A DNA stretch of 64,000 nt from Fibrobacter sp. (GCA_017649565.1 JAGCGO010000042.1:62001-126000), one strand, 5' to 3'; counted from the first letter of the stretch, positions 49,587 to 58,734 are shown. Made by a program: numbers and translations. Notes: generated from the sequence alone by a model not told the origin.

Positions 49587-50510
49587 TTATAACTCCAGAC
49601 CGAACCTGTCCTTGTACAATTGCTTGTAAGGAATTTCTGGATAGAACTCTATGGAATGCCATTGGCCGCGCTCTTCTATCGGAGGGAATTCCATGTAATT
49701 GCCATAGTATATGGTCAACAGATCGTGGAAACCTTCGGGTACGCGGATGGATATGGATTCAAAAGGAATATCCTTGAAGGAGTCAAAACACTTCTTGGGG
49801 AATATGTTCTTGGACGGAGCGAATATTGTAGAAACAATGATGGACCAATAGCCAGTATCGATATGGTTGTCTTCAACGGCCACTTTGTTGATTTCGTTCC
49901 AGACGTCAATAGGCTTCATGTTCGGATCAAGGTAATCCTTAATCCTTTGTAAGTCATTTGCGCTCTTTTCAGGATAGTCCTTGCGCATGTAAGCGGAGTT
50001 CTTGAAAATCAATTGCTTGATTTTGTCCATGCGGGGGGCGACATCTTCCATGGTCGCGTTGTCTAGCGGGAAAATGTCGAGATAGATGCCCTGATTGAAT
50101 CTTGCGTGAGTGAACGGCTTTACCACCACGGCCGTGTTGGAATTGCGCAAACGCATGAATGAATAACCGTATTCAGGGTCCGTGACGGAAGATTGCAAGA
50201 AATAAGGATCCTTGAATTCACTTGCCAAGCGGTGCAATTTCTCGTAGTCTTCGCGCGGAACGCAAATGTCGAAGTCGTCGTCCCAGGGGATAAATCCTTT
50301 ATGACGAATGGCGCCCAGGGTTGTCCCGCCTTCGGAGAAGTAACGTAGGTTGTACTTGTCCAAAACTCGGGTCACTTCCCTGTATAGGTCCATTTCTATG
50401 GCCCATATTTTTTTCATTTCGGCAGAGACAAGATAATCGTCGCGGATTTCTTCGTCCCAGAATTTTTCTGGAAGCCAGCCTTCTTGTTTGATTCTTTCGA
50501 TTTCGGTCAT
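49587..50510 (-). CDS. LicD-family phosphotransferase, third copy
   Basis: The 307-aa product starts at MTEIERIKQEGWLPEKFW; the frame continues upstream into the propeller gene and that part is rejected. The core FSEGGTTLGAIRHKGFIPWDDDFDI and IYLDIFPLDNA match the LicD family, although it is more distant from the two + strand copies than these are from each other. It is the LicD protein directly linked to the phosphonate genes, so it is the best candidate for transferring a phosphonate or related group. Confidence 0.87.
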   Translation of the reverse strand: MTEIERIKQEGWLPEKFWDEEIRDDYLVSAEMKKIWAIEMDLYREVTRVLDKYNLRYFSEGGTTLGAIRHKGFIPWDDDFDICVPREDYEKLHRLASEFKDPYFLQSSVTDPEYGYSFMRLRNSNTAVVVKPFTHARFNQGIYLDIFPLDNATMEDVAPRMDKIKQLIFKNSAYMRKDYPEKSANDLQRIKDYLDPNMKPIDVWNEINKVAVEDNHIDTGYWSIIVSTIFAPSKNIFPKKCFDSFKDIPFESISIRVPEGFHDLLTIYYGNYMEFPPIEERGQWHSIEFYPEIPYKQLYKDRFGLEL

Positions 50511-50547
50511 TTGAAAAATCTGCCTTGAAAATTTTTTGTGGAATGTC

Positions 50548-51360
50548 CTAGAATTTGTCTGCGACGAACAGTCCGCCCGCCATGGGCTCGCTTGAAGTTC
50601 CGTCGTCATGCATTGCGGTCGTGATATAGAGCTTTTCTCCGGCGATACATACGGAGGAGACGTTAAGGGCTGGGATCGGAAGCTCTCCGATCTTTTGGCC
50701 TTCCTGGTTGTATTTCTCTACGCGGGAACCGCCCCAAATGGCGACATAGATGTTTCCTTGGCTATCGACGTCCATGCCGTCGGGAACGCCCGTGCCTTCG
50801 ATGGATACGATGTATTTGTCGAAGGTTGCGTTTCCGTCATTGTCGTAGAAGTACCGGCCTATTTTGCGTGTAGGCGTATCGATGAAGAACATGAAGTTCT
50901 TGTAAAAGCCGATGCCGTTGGAAATGCTTGTGCCGTCGACCAGTACTTTGGCGGATTTCCCGTCGTGGCTGTAGAGCGCACATTGCTTTTCTTTGAAGCA
51001 CTTGTAGCCGGTGGTTCCTAAAAGAAGTCTTCCCTTTGGATCTTTCTTTCCGTCGTTGTAGCGGATTTGCGGGTCACTGATCAGATGGTAGAGGAAAGTT
51101 TCTTCGCCGGTGGAAATGTCCAGACGGAACACGCCCTCGTAGGCGGCGTAGACGATGTGGTTGTTGTCTTCAAAAACTGCGAACCCCACTTGCCCACGTG
51201 TCTTGAATGTTTTTACGGTCTGTTCGTCTGGATCGATGAGGAATATGCGTTCTTGCTCAATAGAAACGCAAAGAACCAAATTCAGATCCTTGCTGAAGGC
51301 TGGGCCTTCTAGCAGAGTGGACTGAGCGTAAAATGCAAGTTTGGGGGCGCAGGTAGTCAT
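50548..51360 (-). CDS. SMP-30/gluconolactonase-like beta-propeller
   Basis: This 270-aa protein has the SMP-30 pattern: LLEGPAF (metal Glu), RYNDGKKDPKGRLLLGT (Asn/Asp), NGIGF and VPDGMDVDSQGNIYVA (Asp). Such enzymes hydrolyse lactones or related esters with a bound divalent metal. It has no signal peptide. Its start is 1 base past the stop of the dehydrogenase-like gene, so the two are probably coupled and might act in sequence, for example oxidation to a lactone and hydrolysis (inference only). Confidence 0.8.
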   Translation of the reverse strand: MTTCAPKLAFYAQSTLLEGPAFSKDLNLVLCVSIEQERIFLIDPDEQTVKTFKTRGQVGFAVFEDNNHIVYAAYEGVFRLDISTGEETFLYHLISDPQIRYNDGKKDPKGRLLLGTTGYKCFKEKQCALYSHDGKSAKVLVDGTSISNGIGFYKNFMFFIDTPTRKIGRYFYDNDGNATFDKYIVSIEGTGVPDGMDVDSQGNIYVAIWGGSRVEKYNQEGQKIGELPIPALNVSSVCIAGEKLYITTAMHDDGTSSEPMAGGLFVADKF

Positions 51361-51361
51361 A

Positions 51362-52543
51362 TTACTTCTTAGGGGCAAACGGCTCGATGATATTCTTGAT
51401 GATGAAGTCTGCCGTCTCGTCAATCTTTTCGAACGGGACGCGCTTCGGCAAATCTACATTGAACGCCTTCTTCACCTTGGCGACGAGTTCGTCGGTATAG
51501 ACGAGCGTGCCGTCCACGACGTTCTCGATACCGTCGCAGTAGATGGACTTTCGGTTGGCTGCGCGCATGTCGTCCATGCTGAACAGGGCCGTGTCAAACG
51601 AGGCTTCCGCCTTGGCACCATCAATTAATACCGGATAACCGCCAATTTCGCCATCGACACCGGGCGCATGCACCTTGGTCACCGTCTTTTCGCGGAGCGC
51701 GGTGAGGATGGAATCGATGATGTTGAAGTTGCTCGAAGCGTTCATCATGTTGCGCTTCTGGTCCACAGGCATTGCGATAGAGCATGCGGAAAGCACTTCG
51801 GCCTGGTTGAACGGCAAATCCTTGCCGTCCTTCTTGAAATTCAGGAGCAGAGTCTGGCCTTCGGCATGGCCTTCCTTCGAAATCACCACGTCGTGGAAGT
51901 GGCTTACCGCAAGCGTCACGTCGATATCGTTCAGGTTGTCGATGCCGTACTTTTCGGCCATGAAGAATTTCATGCGCGGAATGAGATGGTTCAGGTTGCC
52001 GCTACCGAAATCGAAGTACGTCTTGCCGGCAGACTTGAGCCAGGGAATCACGGCGTCGGAATACGAGGTGTTGATGGTGATGGCGTTCGAGCCGGCCTTC
52101 TCGTAAGCGGCCATGATGTTCTTCGCGTAACGGATGGAAAGCGGAGACCAGATGCCATAAGCGCGCAGGTTGCTCCACGAGATGCTCCCGTACTTGAGAC
52201 CCGAATACACGCGGCTACTGTTCACGATAAAGTCGGGGCTTGCCTTCTTGATGGCCGTGGCGATGCTGTCGACGTCGTTCAGGTCGCAGTCGCCGATGAT
52301 TTCAATTTGGCTGCGCAGTTCGCGGCGGATTGTCGCTGCCGTGCGGACGATGTTCACATCCATCTGCATCTTGGCGGCATTGCGGCCCGCGACTACGATT
52401 TTCAACTGCGGATCGCGGAGGCTTACCAGAAAGTCGAGCAGGAACGTGCCGACGCTGCCGAGGCCGATGATCATGATGGTAATCGTCTCGTTCTTTTCGA
52501 CCTTGGACTTGAGTAAGGCAATTTTCTTGTTCAGGATTTCCAT
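51362..52543 (-). CDS. Saccharopine-dehydrogenase-like NAD(P)-binding protein
   Basis: The 393-aa product has a Rossmann motif IMIIGLGSVGTFLLDFL and a layout like the saccharopine-dehydrogenase N-terminal family: VVAGRN at the second strand, then a C-terminal substrate domain. I do not recognise its exact family. It lies between the nucleotidyltransferase gene (3 bases) and the propeller gene (1 base) and could be a reductase or dehydrogenase acting on a glycan or phosphonate precursor. Its function is not assigned. Confidence 0.65.
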   Translation of the reverse strand: MEILNKKIALLKSKVEKNETITIMIIGLGSVGTFLLDFLVSLRDPQLKIVVAGRNAAKMQMDVNIVRTAATIRRELRSQIEIIGDCDLNDVDSIATAIKKASPDFIVNSSRVYSGLKYGSISWSNLRAYGIWSPLSIRYAKNIMAAYEKAGSNAITINTSYSDAVIPWLKSAGKTYFDFGSGNLNHLIPRMKFFMAEKYGIDNLNDIDVTLAVSHFHDVVISKEGHAEGQTLLLNFKKDGKDLPFNQAEVLSACSIAMPVDQKRNMMNASSNFNIIDSILTALREKTVTKVHAPGVDGEIGGYPVLIDGAKAEASFDTALFSMDDMRAANRKSIYCDGIENVVDGTLVYTDELVAKVKKAFNVDLPKRVPFEKIDETADFIIKNIIEPFAPKK

Positions 52544-52546
52544 ATT

Positions 52547-53290
52547 CTACTCCATGAGTTCGCGGACAATGTTGTAGTCCGCAACGGTGTTGCAGTTGAA
52601 CCAAGCGTCGAATGTGACGACGTCGTATTCTTCACGGGAAAGCTTGTTGAAATACGCTTGGATAATTTCGAGATTTGTGCCCTGGAGCTGTTTTTCGGTC
52701 AGGGAAGCGACCGCCTCGTGCAATTTTTCGGCGGACTGGAACTTCCACATCTGCGCGGAATTGAACACCGCGAGGAACGGCTCCGGAATCGTGAGCGAAG
52801 AATGGTTCGTGTCGTACAGGTAATGCGGACGGCCATCTGTCGATACGTAGAGCGCGACTGCCTTGTTCGAATAGATGGGCTCGCGGTTAATCGTGAGTAC
52901 GCTCTTTTCGCTATCGTAGACCGGCTTGAAATTTTCCTTCAAGAAGAACAGGTCACCTTCCACGAAAGTGACGTCGCCCTGTTCCTTCACGGCTTCGATG
53001 CCCTTGTACAGACTGTAACCCGAACCGTAGTCCTTGAAATGCTCGTTATAGACGAGTTCAATCCTGTCGCCGTAAGCCTGAAGATTTTCCTTCACGTAGG
53101 CTTCGAGCGCGGAATAGAGGTAACCGCCCACGATGATGTATTTGTCGTATTCGCCGCAGTTCTTGATAAGCTGGTTCAACAGCGCAAACTTCGGGGAATC
53201 CTTATAGTAAAGGCATTTCAGGGTTTCCTTTTCGGTATCCCTGTTGAAGCGGGTTGCCGTACCGGCAACAGTAATGATCAGGTACTTCAT
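52547..53290 (-). CDS. LicC/sugar-phosphate nucleotidyltransferase-like protein
   Basis: The 247-aa product starts at MKYLIITVAGTATRFNRDTEKE, a variant of the NTP-transferase G-x-G-T/S-R signature, then KCLYYK and VEGDLFF with the metal Asp. It resembles CTP:phosphocholine cytidylyltransferases (LicC-type) more than long glucose-1-phosphate enzymes. It overlaps the epimerase gene by 4 bases. In this setting it could make CMP- or CDP-activated phosphonate or sugar; the second activating domain is fused to PEP mutase. Confidence 0.72.
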   Translation of the reverse strand: MKYLIITVAGTATRFNRDTEKETLKCLYYKDSPKFALLNQLIKNCGEYDKYIIVGGYLYSALEAYVKENLQAYGDRIELVYNEHFKDYGSGYSLYKGIEAVKEQGDVTFVEGDLFFLKENFKPVYDSEKSVLTINREPIYSNKAVALYVSTDGRPHYLYDTNHSSLTIPEPFLAVFNSAQMWKFQSAEKLHEAVASLTEKQLQGTNLEIIQAYFNKLSREEYDVVTFDAWFNCNTVADYNIVRELME

Positions 53291-54285
53291 CTTTCGATAC
53301 TCTTCACACACATTTCGAGGCCTTCGTCAAGCGAGACGACCGGCTTCCAGTTCGTGCGGGCACGAATCTTGTCCGTGTTCAGCAGGCGACGTTCCGGATC
53401 GGACTTGCGGAAACCTTCGAACTTGATTTTTACATCGTCGATGCCCATCTTCTTGGCGATAAGCTTGGTCAAGTCGACGATGGAAATTTCTTCGTCTGTT
53501 GCCACGTTGTAGACGGTTCCGTCGAGAGCTTCCGGCGATTCCATGAGTTCCATCACGGCGCGGCAGCTGTCGATATTGTGGAGGAACGTACGCTTGTTGA
53601 TCTTCGAGTTTTCGAGAAGCGTGACTTCGGGCTTTTCGAGAAGGTTGTTGATGATGTGCGGAATGATGTGGTCGGCAAAACGTTCATGCTTGCTGTACAC
53701 ATTCGCGAAGCGGATGGAACAGCCCTTGATTTTGCCCTTGTCCACGGCATCCTTCATGAAGAATTCCGTGAGGAGCTTACCGACGGCGTAGCTCGTACGC
53801 TGACTGTGTTCCGCAGTCGCAAGCACTAGGAAGTCGTCTTCGCGGACGCCGCCGTTAGCGTTCCACGACTGCATGGAGTACACTTCGGAAGTAGAGCAGT
53901 TCATGTAGGTATCCGCACCGAGGACGATTGCCATTTCGAGGAACATCTTCATCGAGACGACGTTCGTCTGGAAGGTATGTTCGACTTCGTAAAAATGCTT
54001 CGTATGGACTGCCGCGGCGCAGTTGATGAAAATCAGGCGGCCGGAATATGACCCCTTGAGGCTCTTCACCTTTTCGGTGATGGAAGCCATGTGTTCTGCA
54101 TTGTTGATGTCGTATTCGTAAAAGATGAAATCGTCACGGCCGACCAGGTCCTTCACCGTATCGATAGAACTGGCGAAGAAGTTGTCGAAGCCGACAACGA
54201 TGTTGTCGTCCTTCAGCAGCTGGTGCGAAAGTTCGCTTCCGGTCATGCCGGTAGCACCGCTTATGACATACAGATTTTTCTTCAT
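53287..54285 (-). CDS. NAD-dependent epimerase/dehydratase (extended SDR)
   Basis: The 332-aa product has the NAD motif SGATGMTGSEL, the conserved INCAAAVHTKHF region, catalytic S/T near NCSTSEVYS and Y-x-x-x-K in SYAVGK. Such proteins modify nucleotide sugars (epimerisation, dehydration, decarboxylation). The substrate cannot be named. It is part of the minus-strand operon, 13 bases after the phosphoesterase gene. Confidence 0.87.
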   Translation of the reverse strand: MKKNLYVISGATGMTGSELSHQLLKDDNIVVGFDNFFASSIDTVKDLVGRDDFIFYEYDINNAEHMASITEKVKSLKGSYSGRLIFINCAAAVHTKHFYEVEHTFQTNVVSMKMFLEMAIVLGADTYMNCSTSEVYSMQSWNANGGVREDDFLVLATAEHSQRTSYAVGKLLTEFFMKDAVDKGKIKGCSIRFANVYSKHERFADHIIPHIINNLLEKPEVTLLENSKINKRTFLHNIDSCRAVMELMESPEALDGTVYNVATDEEISIVDLTKLIAKKMGIDDVKIKFEGFRKSDPERRLLNTDKIRARTNWKPVVSLDEGLEMCVKSIER

Positions 54286-54298
54286 GATAAGCCTCTGT

Positions 54299-55027
54299 TT
54301 AAATTCCTAAAGTCAGACGATCCTTGTAGAAGACATCTACCTCGTCCGTATAAAGATCCTGTTCCGCCTCGATATCGTACGGAACGCAAACATGCTCGTA
54401 TCCTGTCGTTTCGGTATCGAGAATCCCGAACTGGGCGCAGGGATTGATATTCCGCGGCTGCCCTACGGAGCCGGGATTGATAAAAATGGTCTTCTTCTTG
54501 TTCCTCGTGCTCGGGGAATCCGCCTTGAAAAGAACCTCGAAATAGTGGCAGACATGGGAATGGGCCGTCAGTACGAAATCGTACGGCGCATATTCTTCGC
54601 GCATGAGTTCTGCCGGCGTAAACTTGCCCCAGTACGGGTCCCCCAGGATACCGTGCACCAGCAGGAATTTCTTGCCGTCGATTTCCAGGGTGCATGTGCC
54701 GTCGCGGTTCATCTTGTTGTTGATGAAGTCGATAGATTCCTGTGACAGTCGCTTCTGCGTGTAATGGAGAATGGCTCGCCCACGGTCCGTCGCGAAACGG
54801 GTCGTATCGTTGTCCATGACGGCTTTCTCGTGGTTGCCCCAGATTTTCGCGACAAACTTGTCATCCATGTCGCGGACCATGTCCACAATCTCGTTCGGGC
54901 GCATGCCGTAATTCACCAGGTCGCCTAGCAGTACGAATTTGTCGACATGGCGGCGGCCGATTTCTTCGAGCACTGCCCTCAGTGCTGTCACGTTCGCATG
55001 GATGTCCGACAACAGCGCGAGACGCAT
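54299..55027 (-). CDS. Calcineurin-type metallophosphoesterase
   Basis: The 242-aa product carries the metallophosphoesterase motifs: LSDIHANVTAL, LLGDLVNYG, WGNHEKAV, LVHGIL and AHSHV, with FINPGSVGQPR as in YfcE/MJ0936-type enzymes. It has no signal peptide, so it acts in the cytoplasm on a phosphodiester or phosphomonoester. It starts 1 base after the decarboxylase stop, hence likely co-translated; a role in trimming a phosphonate or phosphate intermediate is possible but unproven. Confidence 0.88.
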   Translation of the reverse strand: MRLALLSDIHANVTALRAVLEEIGRRHVDKFVLLGDLVNYGMRPNEIVDMVRDMDDKFVAKIWGNHEKAVMDNDTTRFATDRGRAILHYTQKRLSQESIDFINNKMNRDGTCTLEIDGKKFLLVHGILGDPYWGKFTPAELMREEYAPYDFVLTAHSHVCHYFEVLFKADSPSTRNKKKTIFINPGSVGQPRNINPCAQFGILDTETTGYEHVCVPYDIEAEQDLYTDEVDVFYKDRLTLGI

Positions 55028-55028
55028 C

Positions 55029-56156
55029 TTATTTCCTCAGGAACTCCATCAGGGCGTTCTTGTTTTCGATGGGAGTTGTGGTCGGGCGTCCGAGATCCTT
55101 GCGGTTTCCCTTCTTCACCTTGACTTCCAAGAGTACGGGGCCCTGCATGTCCTTCAACTTTTCGAGGGCCACGGCAAGGGAGTCCTTGCTGTCGGCGGAG
55201 AGTGCGTCACGGTAACCCACGGCTTTTGCAACAGCCGGGAGGTCGATTTTCAGACCCACCGTAGGCTGGCCGCCCACGGAATCGTGCGCGCCGTTGTTGA
55301 ATACCACGTGCACGTAGTTAGCAGGAGACTTGCTTGCGACAATCGCCATGGATCCCATGTGCATGATGGTCGCACCGTCGCCGTCGAAGCACCAGACCTT
55401 GCGATCATCCTTTTCCATCGCGATACCGAGCGCAATCTGCGATGCGTGTCCCATGGAACCCACCGTAAGGAAGTCGCGTTCGTGGCCTTCGCCCTTTTGG
55501 GCGCGATATTCAAAAAGTTCGCGGCTGATCATGCCCGTAGTAGAGACGATGACATCCTTTGCGCCAAGCGCGGCAGCCACCGTCTGGATGGCCTCTTCAC
55601 GGCTCATTGTCAGGTCGTTCTTCTCAACACTCTGGAGCTTGTAATCTTCGAAGGTGTCCTTCTCGATGACGAGCGCATAGACTTCGCCCGTTTCCTTCAT
55701 CGTCTTCACGGCCTTCGCAATCTGCTTTGCCGCCTTGTCCTCTTCCTTGCAGAGCACGTCAAAGTTCACGCCCATCGTGTTGAGGATGCCGGTCGTCACC
55801 TTGCCCTGCTTCACATGCTGCGGTTCGTCGTGAACGCCGGGGCGTCCGCGCCAGCCAATGAGAAGCAGTACGGGGATGTTGTAGACTTCCTTGTCCGTAA
55901 GGGAGGCAAGCGGATTGATGATGTTGCCTTCGCCCGAATTCTGCATGTATACGACACCGATGTTGCCTGTGGCGAGGTGGTAACCTGCGGCAAGCCCAAT
56001 GGCGGCACCCTCATTCGCTGCAATCACGTTATGTTTCGCATCCTTGTTGTCGGCGATGTAGGCGCAAATGTTCTTGAGCAAAGAATCGGGAACCCCGGCA
56101 AAAAAGTCAATGCCGTAGGAGCCAAGCGTATCGATAAAAAACTTCGGGCTGATCAT
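55029..56156 (-). CDS. aepY: Phosphonopyruvate decarboxylase
   Basis: This TPP enzyme decarboxylates phosphonopyruvate to phosphonoacetaldehyde, the step that makes phosphonate synthesis irreversible. The 375-aa product begins ISPKFFIDTLGSYGIDFFAGVPDSLL and has ANEGAAIGLAAGYH (the TPP-activating Glu), MQNSGEGN, GMISRELFE, SMGHASQIALGIAM and the TPP/Mg motif CFDGDGATIMHMGSM. It lies 2 bases after the PEP mutase stop, the standard pairing for this pathway. Confidence 0.93.
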   Translation of the reverse strand: MISPKFFIDTLGSYGIDFFAGVPDSLLKNICAYIADNKDAKHNVIAANEGAAIGLAAGYHLATGNIGVVYMQNSGEGNIINPLASLTDKEVYNIPVLLLIGWRGRPGVHDEPQHVKQGKVTTGILNTMGVNFDVLCKEEDKAAKQIAKAVKTMKETGEVYALVIEKDTFEDYKLQSVEKNDLTMSREEAIQTVAAALGAKDVIVSTTGMISRELFEYRAQKGEGHERDFLTVGSMGHASQIALGIAMEKDDRKVWCFDGDGATIMHMGSMAIVASKSPANYVHVVFNNGAHDSVGGQPTVGLKIDLPAVAKAVGYRDALSADSKDSLAVALEKLKDMQGPVLLEVKVKKGNRKDLGRPTTTPIENKNALMEFLRK

Positions 56157-56158
56157 GA

Positions 56159-57469
56159 TTATTTCTTCATTGTTCCGGGAATGAGATTCAAGATTTCCTT
56201 GATGGGCATGCAGTAGTCATTCGATGCTTCGAGGCTACGGCTATGTGTCAGAATGGACTCTGCGCACTTCACCATGGCTGGGTATGCAGACCTCAGCATG
56301 TGGTTTGCATAGATGACGATATTGATGCCCCAGGTAGCAAGTTCTTCTTCGGTAAACTGGTTGTAGGTCGTGGGCACGGCGACAATCGGCGTGTGCGCAT
56401 CCTTCTCGCGGAAACGCCTGCAGAATTCCTTGATGTCCTCGCCACTCTTGTCCTTGGAATGAATCATGATGCCGTCGGTGCCGGCAGCCACGTAAGCGTG
56501 GCAACGTTCTAGCGCGTCGTCGACGGATTTGCCCGCAATAAGCGATTCGCAACGCGAGATCACCATGAAGTCGTTCGTTATCTGGGCGTCCTTACCGGCG
56601 CGGATCTTGGTGCAGAAACCTTCGATGGTGTCCTGCGTCTGGATGGCGTCAGTACCGAACAGCGAATTCTGCTTTAGGCCCACCTTGTCTTCGATAATCA
56701 CTGCAGAGATGCCTAGGCGTTCCAGCGTGCGGACCGTGAAACCGAAATGCTCTACCTTTCCTCCGGTATCGCCGTCGAATATGACCGGCTTGGTCGTGAC
56801 TTCAAGAGTGTCGTTCAGGTCGTGCAAGCGGGTCGTGAGGTCAACCGCCTCGATATCCGGCTTGCCCTTGCTGGTGGAATCGGTAAGGGATGAAGACCAC
56901 ATACCGTCGAACTCGCGGACGCAACCGTTTATCTCCACGCTCGTATGTTCCGCAATAAGGCCGGTAAGGCCGTTGTGCGATTCCAGAATACGGACAATCG
57001 GCTTTGCCGCTATTAGGCGACGCAGCGAAGAAAGCCTTGCCTGTGGGGTCGTTCCGAGAGAGTCCATTTCCTTTTTGAGACCCGCGGAAGTGATTCCCTG
57101 TGTGTATGGAATTTCGATGACCTTTCCGCCTTGGGCTTCCATCACCTTGAAGACTTCGTCGCGGATATACTTGTCTGGACCGTAAAGCCAGTCGTCCCCG
57201 TGGATGATGTAGTCCGGCTTGTATCTTTTCAGGTTCTCTACATAGCTCCATTCATCTTGTGGAACGATTTTTGAAACACCTTTGATGTTTTCGATGACGT
57301 TTTTGCGTTGCTCGTAATTCAAGTAGGGCAGGCGTTTGTGTGTGGCAATCGCCTTGTCCGTGAAAAGTCCGATAATCACGTCACCGTACTTGGCGCCTTC
57401 ATTAATGATGTTAATGAGGCCAGGGTGCATGATATCGCCGATCATACCAAGATAAACGGTCTTGCTCAT
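56159..57469 (-). CDS. pepM: Cytidylyltransferase-like domain fused to PEP mutase
   Basis: PEP mutase makes the C-P bond, isomerising PEP to phosphonopyruvate. The C-terminal part (about 155-436) has GDTGG and the signature EDKVGLKQNS at residues 260-269, which marks mutases rather than isocitrate-lyase-family hydrolases. The N-terminal 145 residues form a TagD-type nucleotidyltransferase domain: GDIMHPGLINI, where the family expects HxGH but the second His is Leu, and ITSAGLKKE in place of the usual ISTT-type motif. Similar fusions occur in phosphonate loci, where the domain activates the phosphonate with CTP; the altered motif leaves that activity open. AAGGA precedes the ATG. A terminator-like hairpin lies 13 bases upstream of the start. 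Confidence 0.92.
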   Translation of the reverse strand: MSKTVYLGMIGDIMHPGLINIINEGAKYGDVIIGLFTDKAIATHKRLPYLNYEQRKNVIENIKGVSKIVPQDEWSYVENLKRYKPDYIIHGDDWLYGPDKYIRDEVFKVMEAQGGKVIEIPYTQGITSAGLKKEMDSLGTTPQARLSSLRRLIAAKPIVRILESHNGLTGLIAEHTSVEINGCVREFDGMWSSSLTDSTSKGKPDIEAVDLTTRLHDLNDTLEVTTKPVIFDGDTGGKVEHFGFTVRTLERLGISAVIIEDKVGLKQNSLFGTDAIQTQDTIEGFCTKIRAGKDAQITNDFMVISRCESLIAGKSVDDALERCHAYVAAGTDGIMIHSKDKSGEDIKEFCRRFREKDAHTPIVAVPTTYNQFTEEELATWGINIVIYANHMLRSAYPAMVKCAESILTHSRSLEASNDYCMPIKEILNLIPGTMKK

Positions 57470-57481
57470 TTGTATCCTTCA

Positions 57482-57506
57482 GAAAAAAAGCCTATTCTTA
57501 TAGGCT
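57482..57506 (-). terminator. Terminator-like hairpin directly upstream of pepM
   Basis: On the minus strand a perfect 7-bp stem AGCCTAT / ATAGGCT with an AAGA loop is followed by seven T, then CTG-AAGGA and the pepM ATG. TATATTAT (57508-57517, minus strand) just upstream is -10-like. It may end the upstream five-gene transcript or attenuate pepM transcription. Confidence 0.7.
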
Positions 57507-57591
57507 ATAATATAGTTTTTTCCTGTAGATGAAAAAAACGACGTTCTTAAAAACCGGAACGATTTAATGTTTTGTGCCTGTAGCCAAAATG

Positions 57592-58734
57592 CTATAACAG
57601 CGAAACTATTTTTTTAGGGTCGATTCCGTATTTTTCAAGAACGGCCTCGTTCTTTTTGATGCTTATTTCATCGAGGTTCGCAATGACGATGATGTCGAAT
57701 TCGGTTTTGGGAATGTCCTCGATGTTCTGTACTTTCAAACCTTGAGCACGATAGATTTCGGCATCCCTGTCGAACCAGCCGGTGATGGTGCCGATTTTCT
57801 TGGAGGCAAAAATGGAATAGATGTTTTGGCCTACGATTCCACCGCTGAATATGGCGACTCGGTCTGTGGGGGCCGCATCAAATATGTGGTTCCTCGGATT
57901 GGTTTCTTTTTCTCCATAGCGGATAATCTTAAGGCCGTCTATGTAACGCTCTATCTGTTTTTTCAAATTGTATTCAGCGGGAGCGTCTTTCATGGCTTCG
58001 GTAAGGTAGTTGCTTAGCCGTGCTACTTTTTCCTTTTCCTTTTCTAGGGTATCCACGTTTTTTAACATGGAGTATGCTTTTTGGTAATAGTGGTAGCTGT
58101 TGTTCTCGCTAATGTAGAGAGTGTTGGCCTTGAGCAGAACAGGGAAAACCACGGCGGTATCTTCGCCTATCGAAATGTGGGGGTCTACCGCCATTTGGCT
58201 TTCGTAAAGCAGTTCTTTTTTGAATAACTTATTCCAAACGTATGAACATACGCCGAAATAGAAGTAGGGCCCGGCGCAGATCATTCTGGGGTAGACTTCG
58301 GCAATCATTTTATTCTTGTCGTAGAAACCAGAAGGAATGATATTCGTAAATCTTTCAGAATCGTCCCCGATGTCCTTAGAAAAACCTGCCGCGACAATGT
58401 CCACGTTGTATTTCTGTTGGCAATCGACAAGGCTTTGAATAAAATCTTCTTCGATCCAGTCATCGCCATCGACGTAAGAGATAAACCGTCCTGTTGACTT
58501 TTCAAGGCCGCTTTTACGGGCGTTGACCAAGCCCCCATTTTCTTTGTGGATAACGACGACGCGGCTGTCCTTCTGTGCGAAATCGTCGCAGATGGCTCCG
58601 CAGTTGTCCGGGGAACCGTCGTCTACAAGAATGACCTCAATGTCTCTGTAGGTTTGTGCAAGTATGCTGGAAACGCATTTGCGGAGTTCTTCTTCGACGT
58701 TATAGATAGGAACGATGATACTTACGGTAGCCAT
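57592..58734 (-). CDS. Family 2 glycosyltransferase
   Basis: The 380-aa product has VSIIVPIYNVEEEL, ILVDDGSPDNCG and SYVDGDDWIEEDF, the complete GT2 motif set. After the catalytic domain (about 1-220) the last 100 residues look like a Rossmann-type segment (VAIFSGGIVGQNIYSIFASKK, then GWFDRDAEIYRAQG), a fusion seen in some capsule enzymes. It lies 4 bases after the SDR gene and ends the upstream block, with 122 bases to pepM. Confidence 0.88.
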   Translation of the reverse strand: MATVSIIVPIYNVEEELRKCVSSILAQTYRDIEVILVDDGSPDNCGAICDDFAQKDSRVVVIHKENGGLVNARKSGLEKSTGRFISYVDGDDWIEEDFIQSLVDCQQKYNVDIVAAGFSKDIGDDSERFTNIIPSGFYDKNKMIAEVYPRMICAGPYFYFGVCSYVWNKLFKKELLYESQMAVDPHISIGEDTAVVFPVLLKANTLYISENNSYHYYQKAYSMLKNVDTLEKEKEKVARLSNYLTEAMKDAPAEYNLKKQIERYIDGLKIIRYGEKETNPRNHIFDAAPTDRVAIFSGGIVGQNIYSIFASKKIGTITGWFDRDAEIYRAQGLKVQNIEDIPKTEFDIIVIANLDEISIKKNEAVLEKYGIDPKKIVSLL

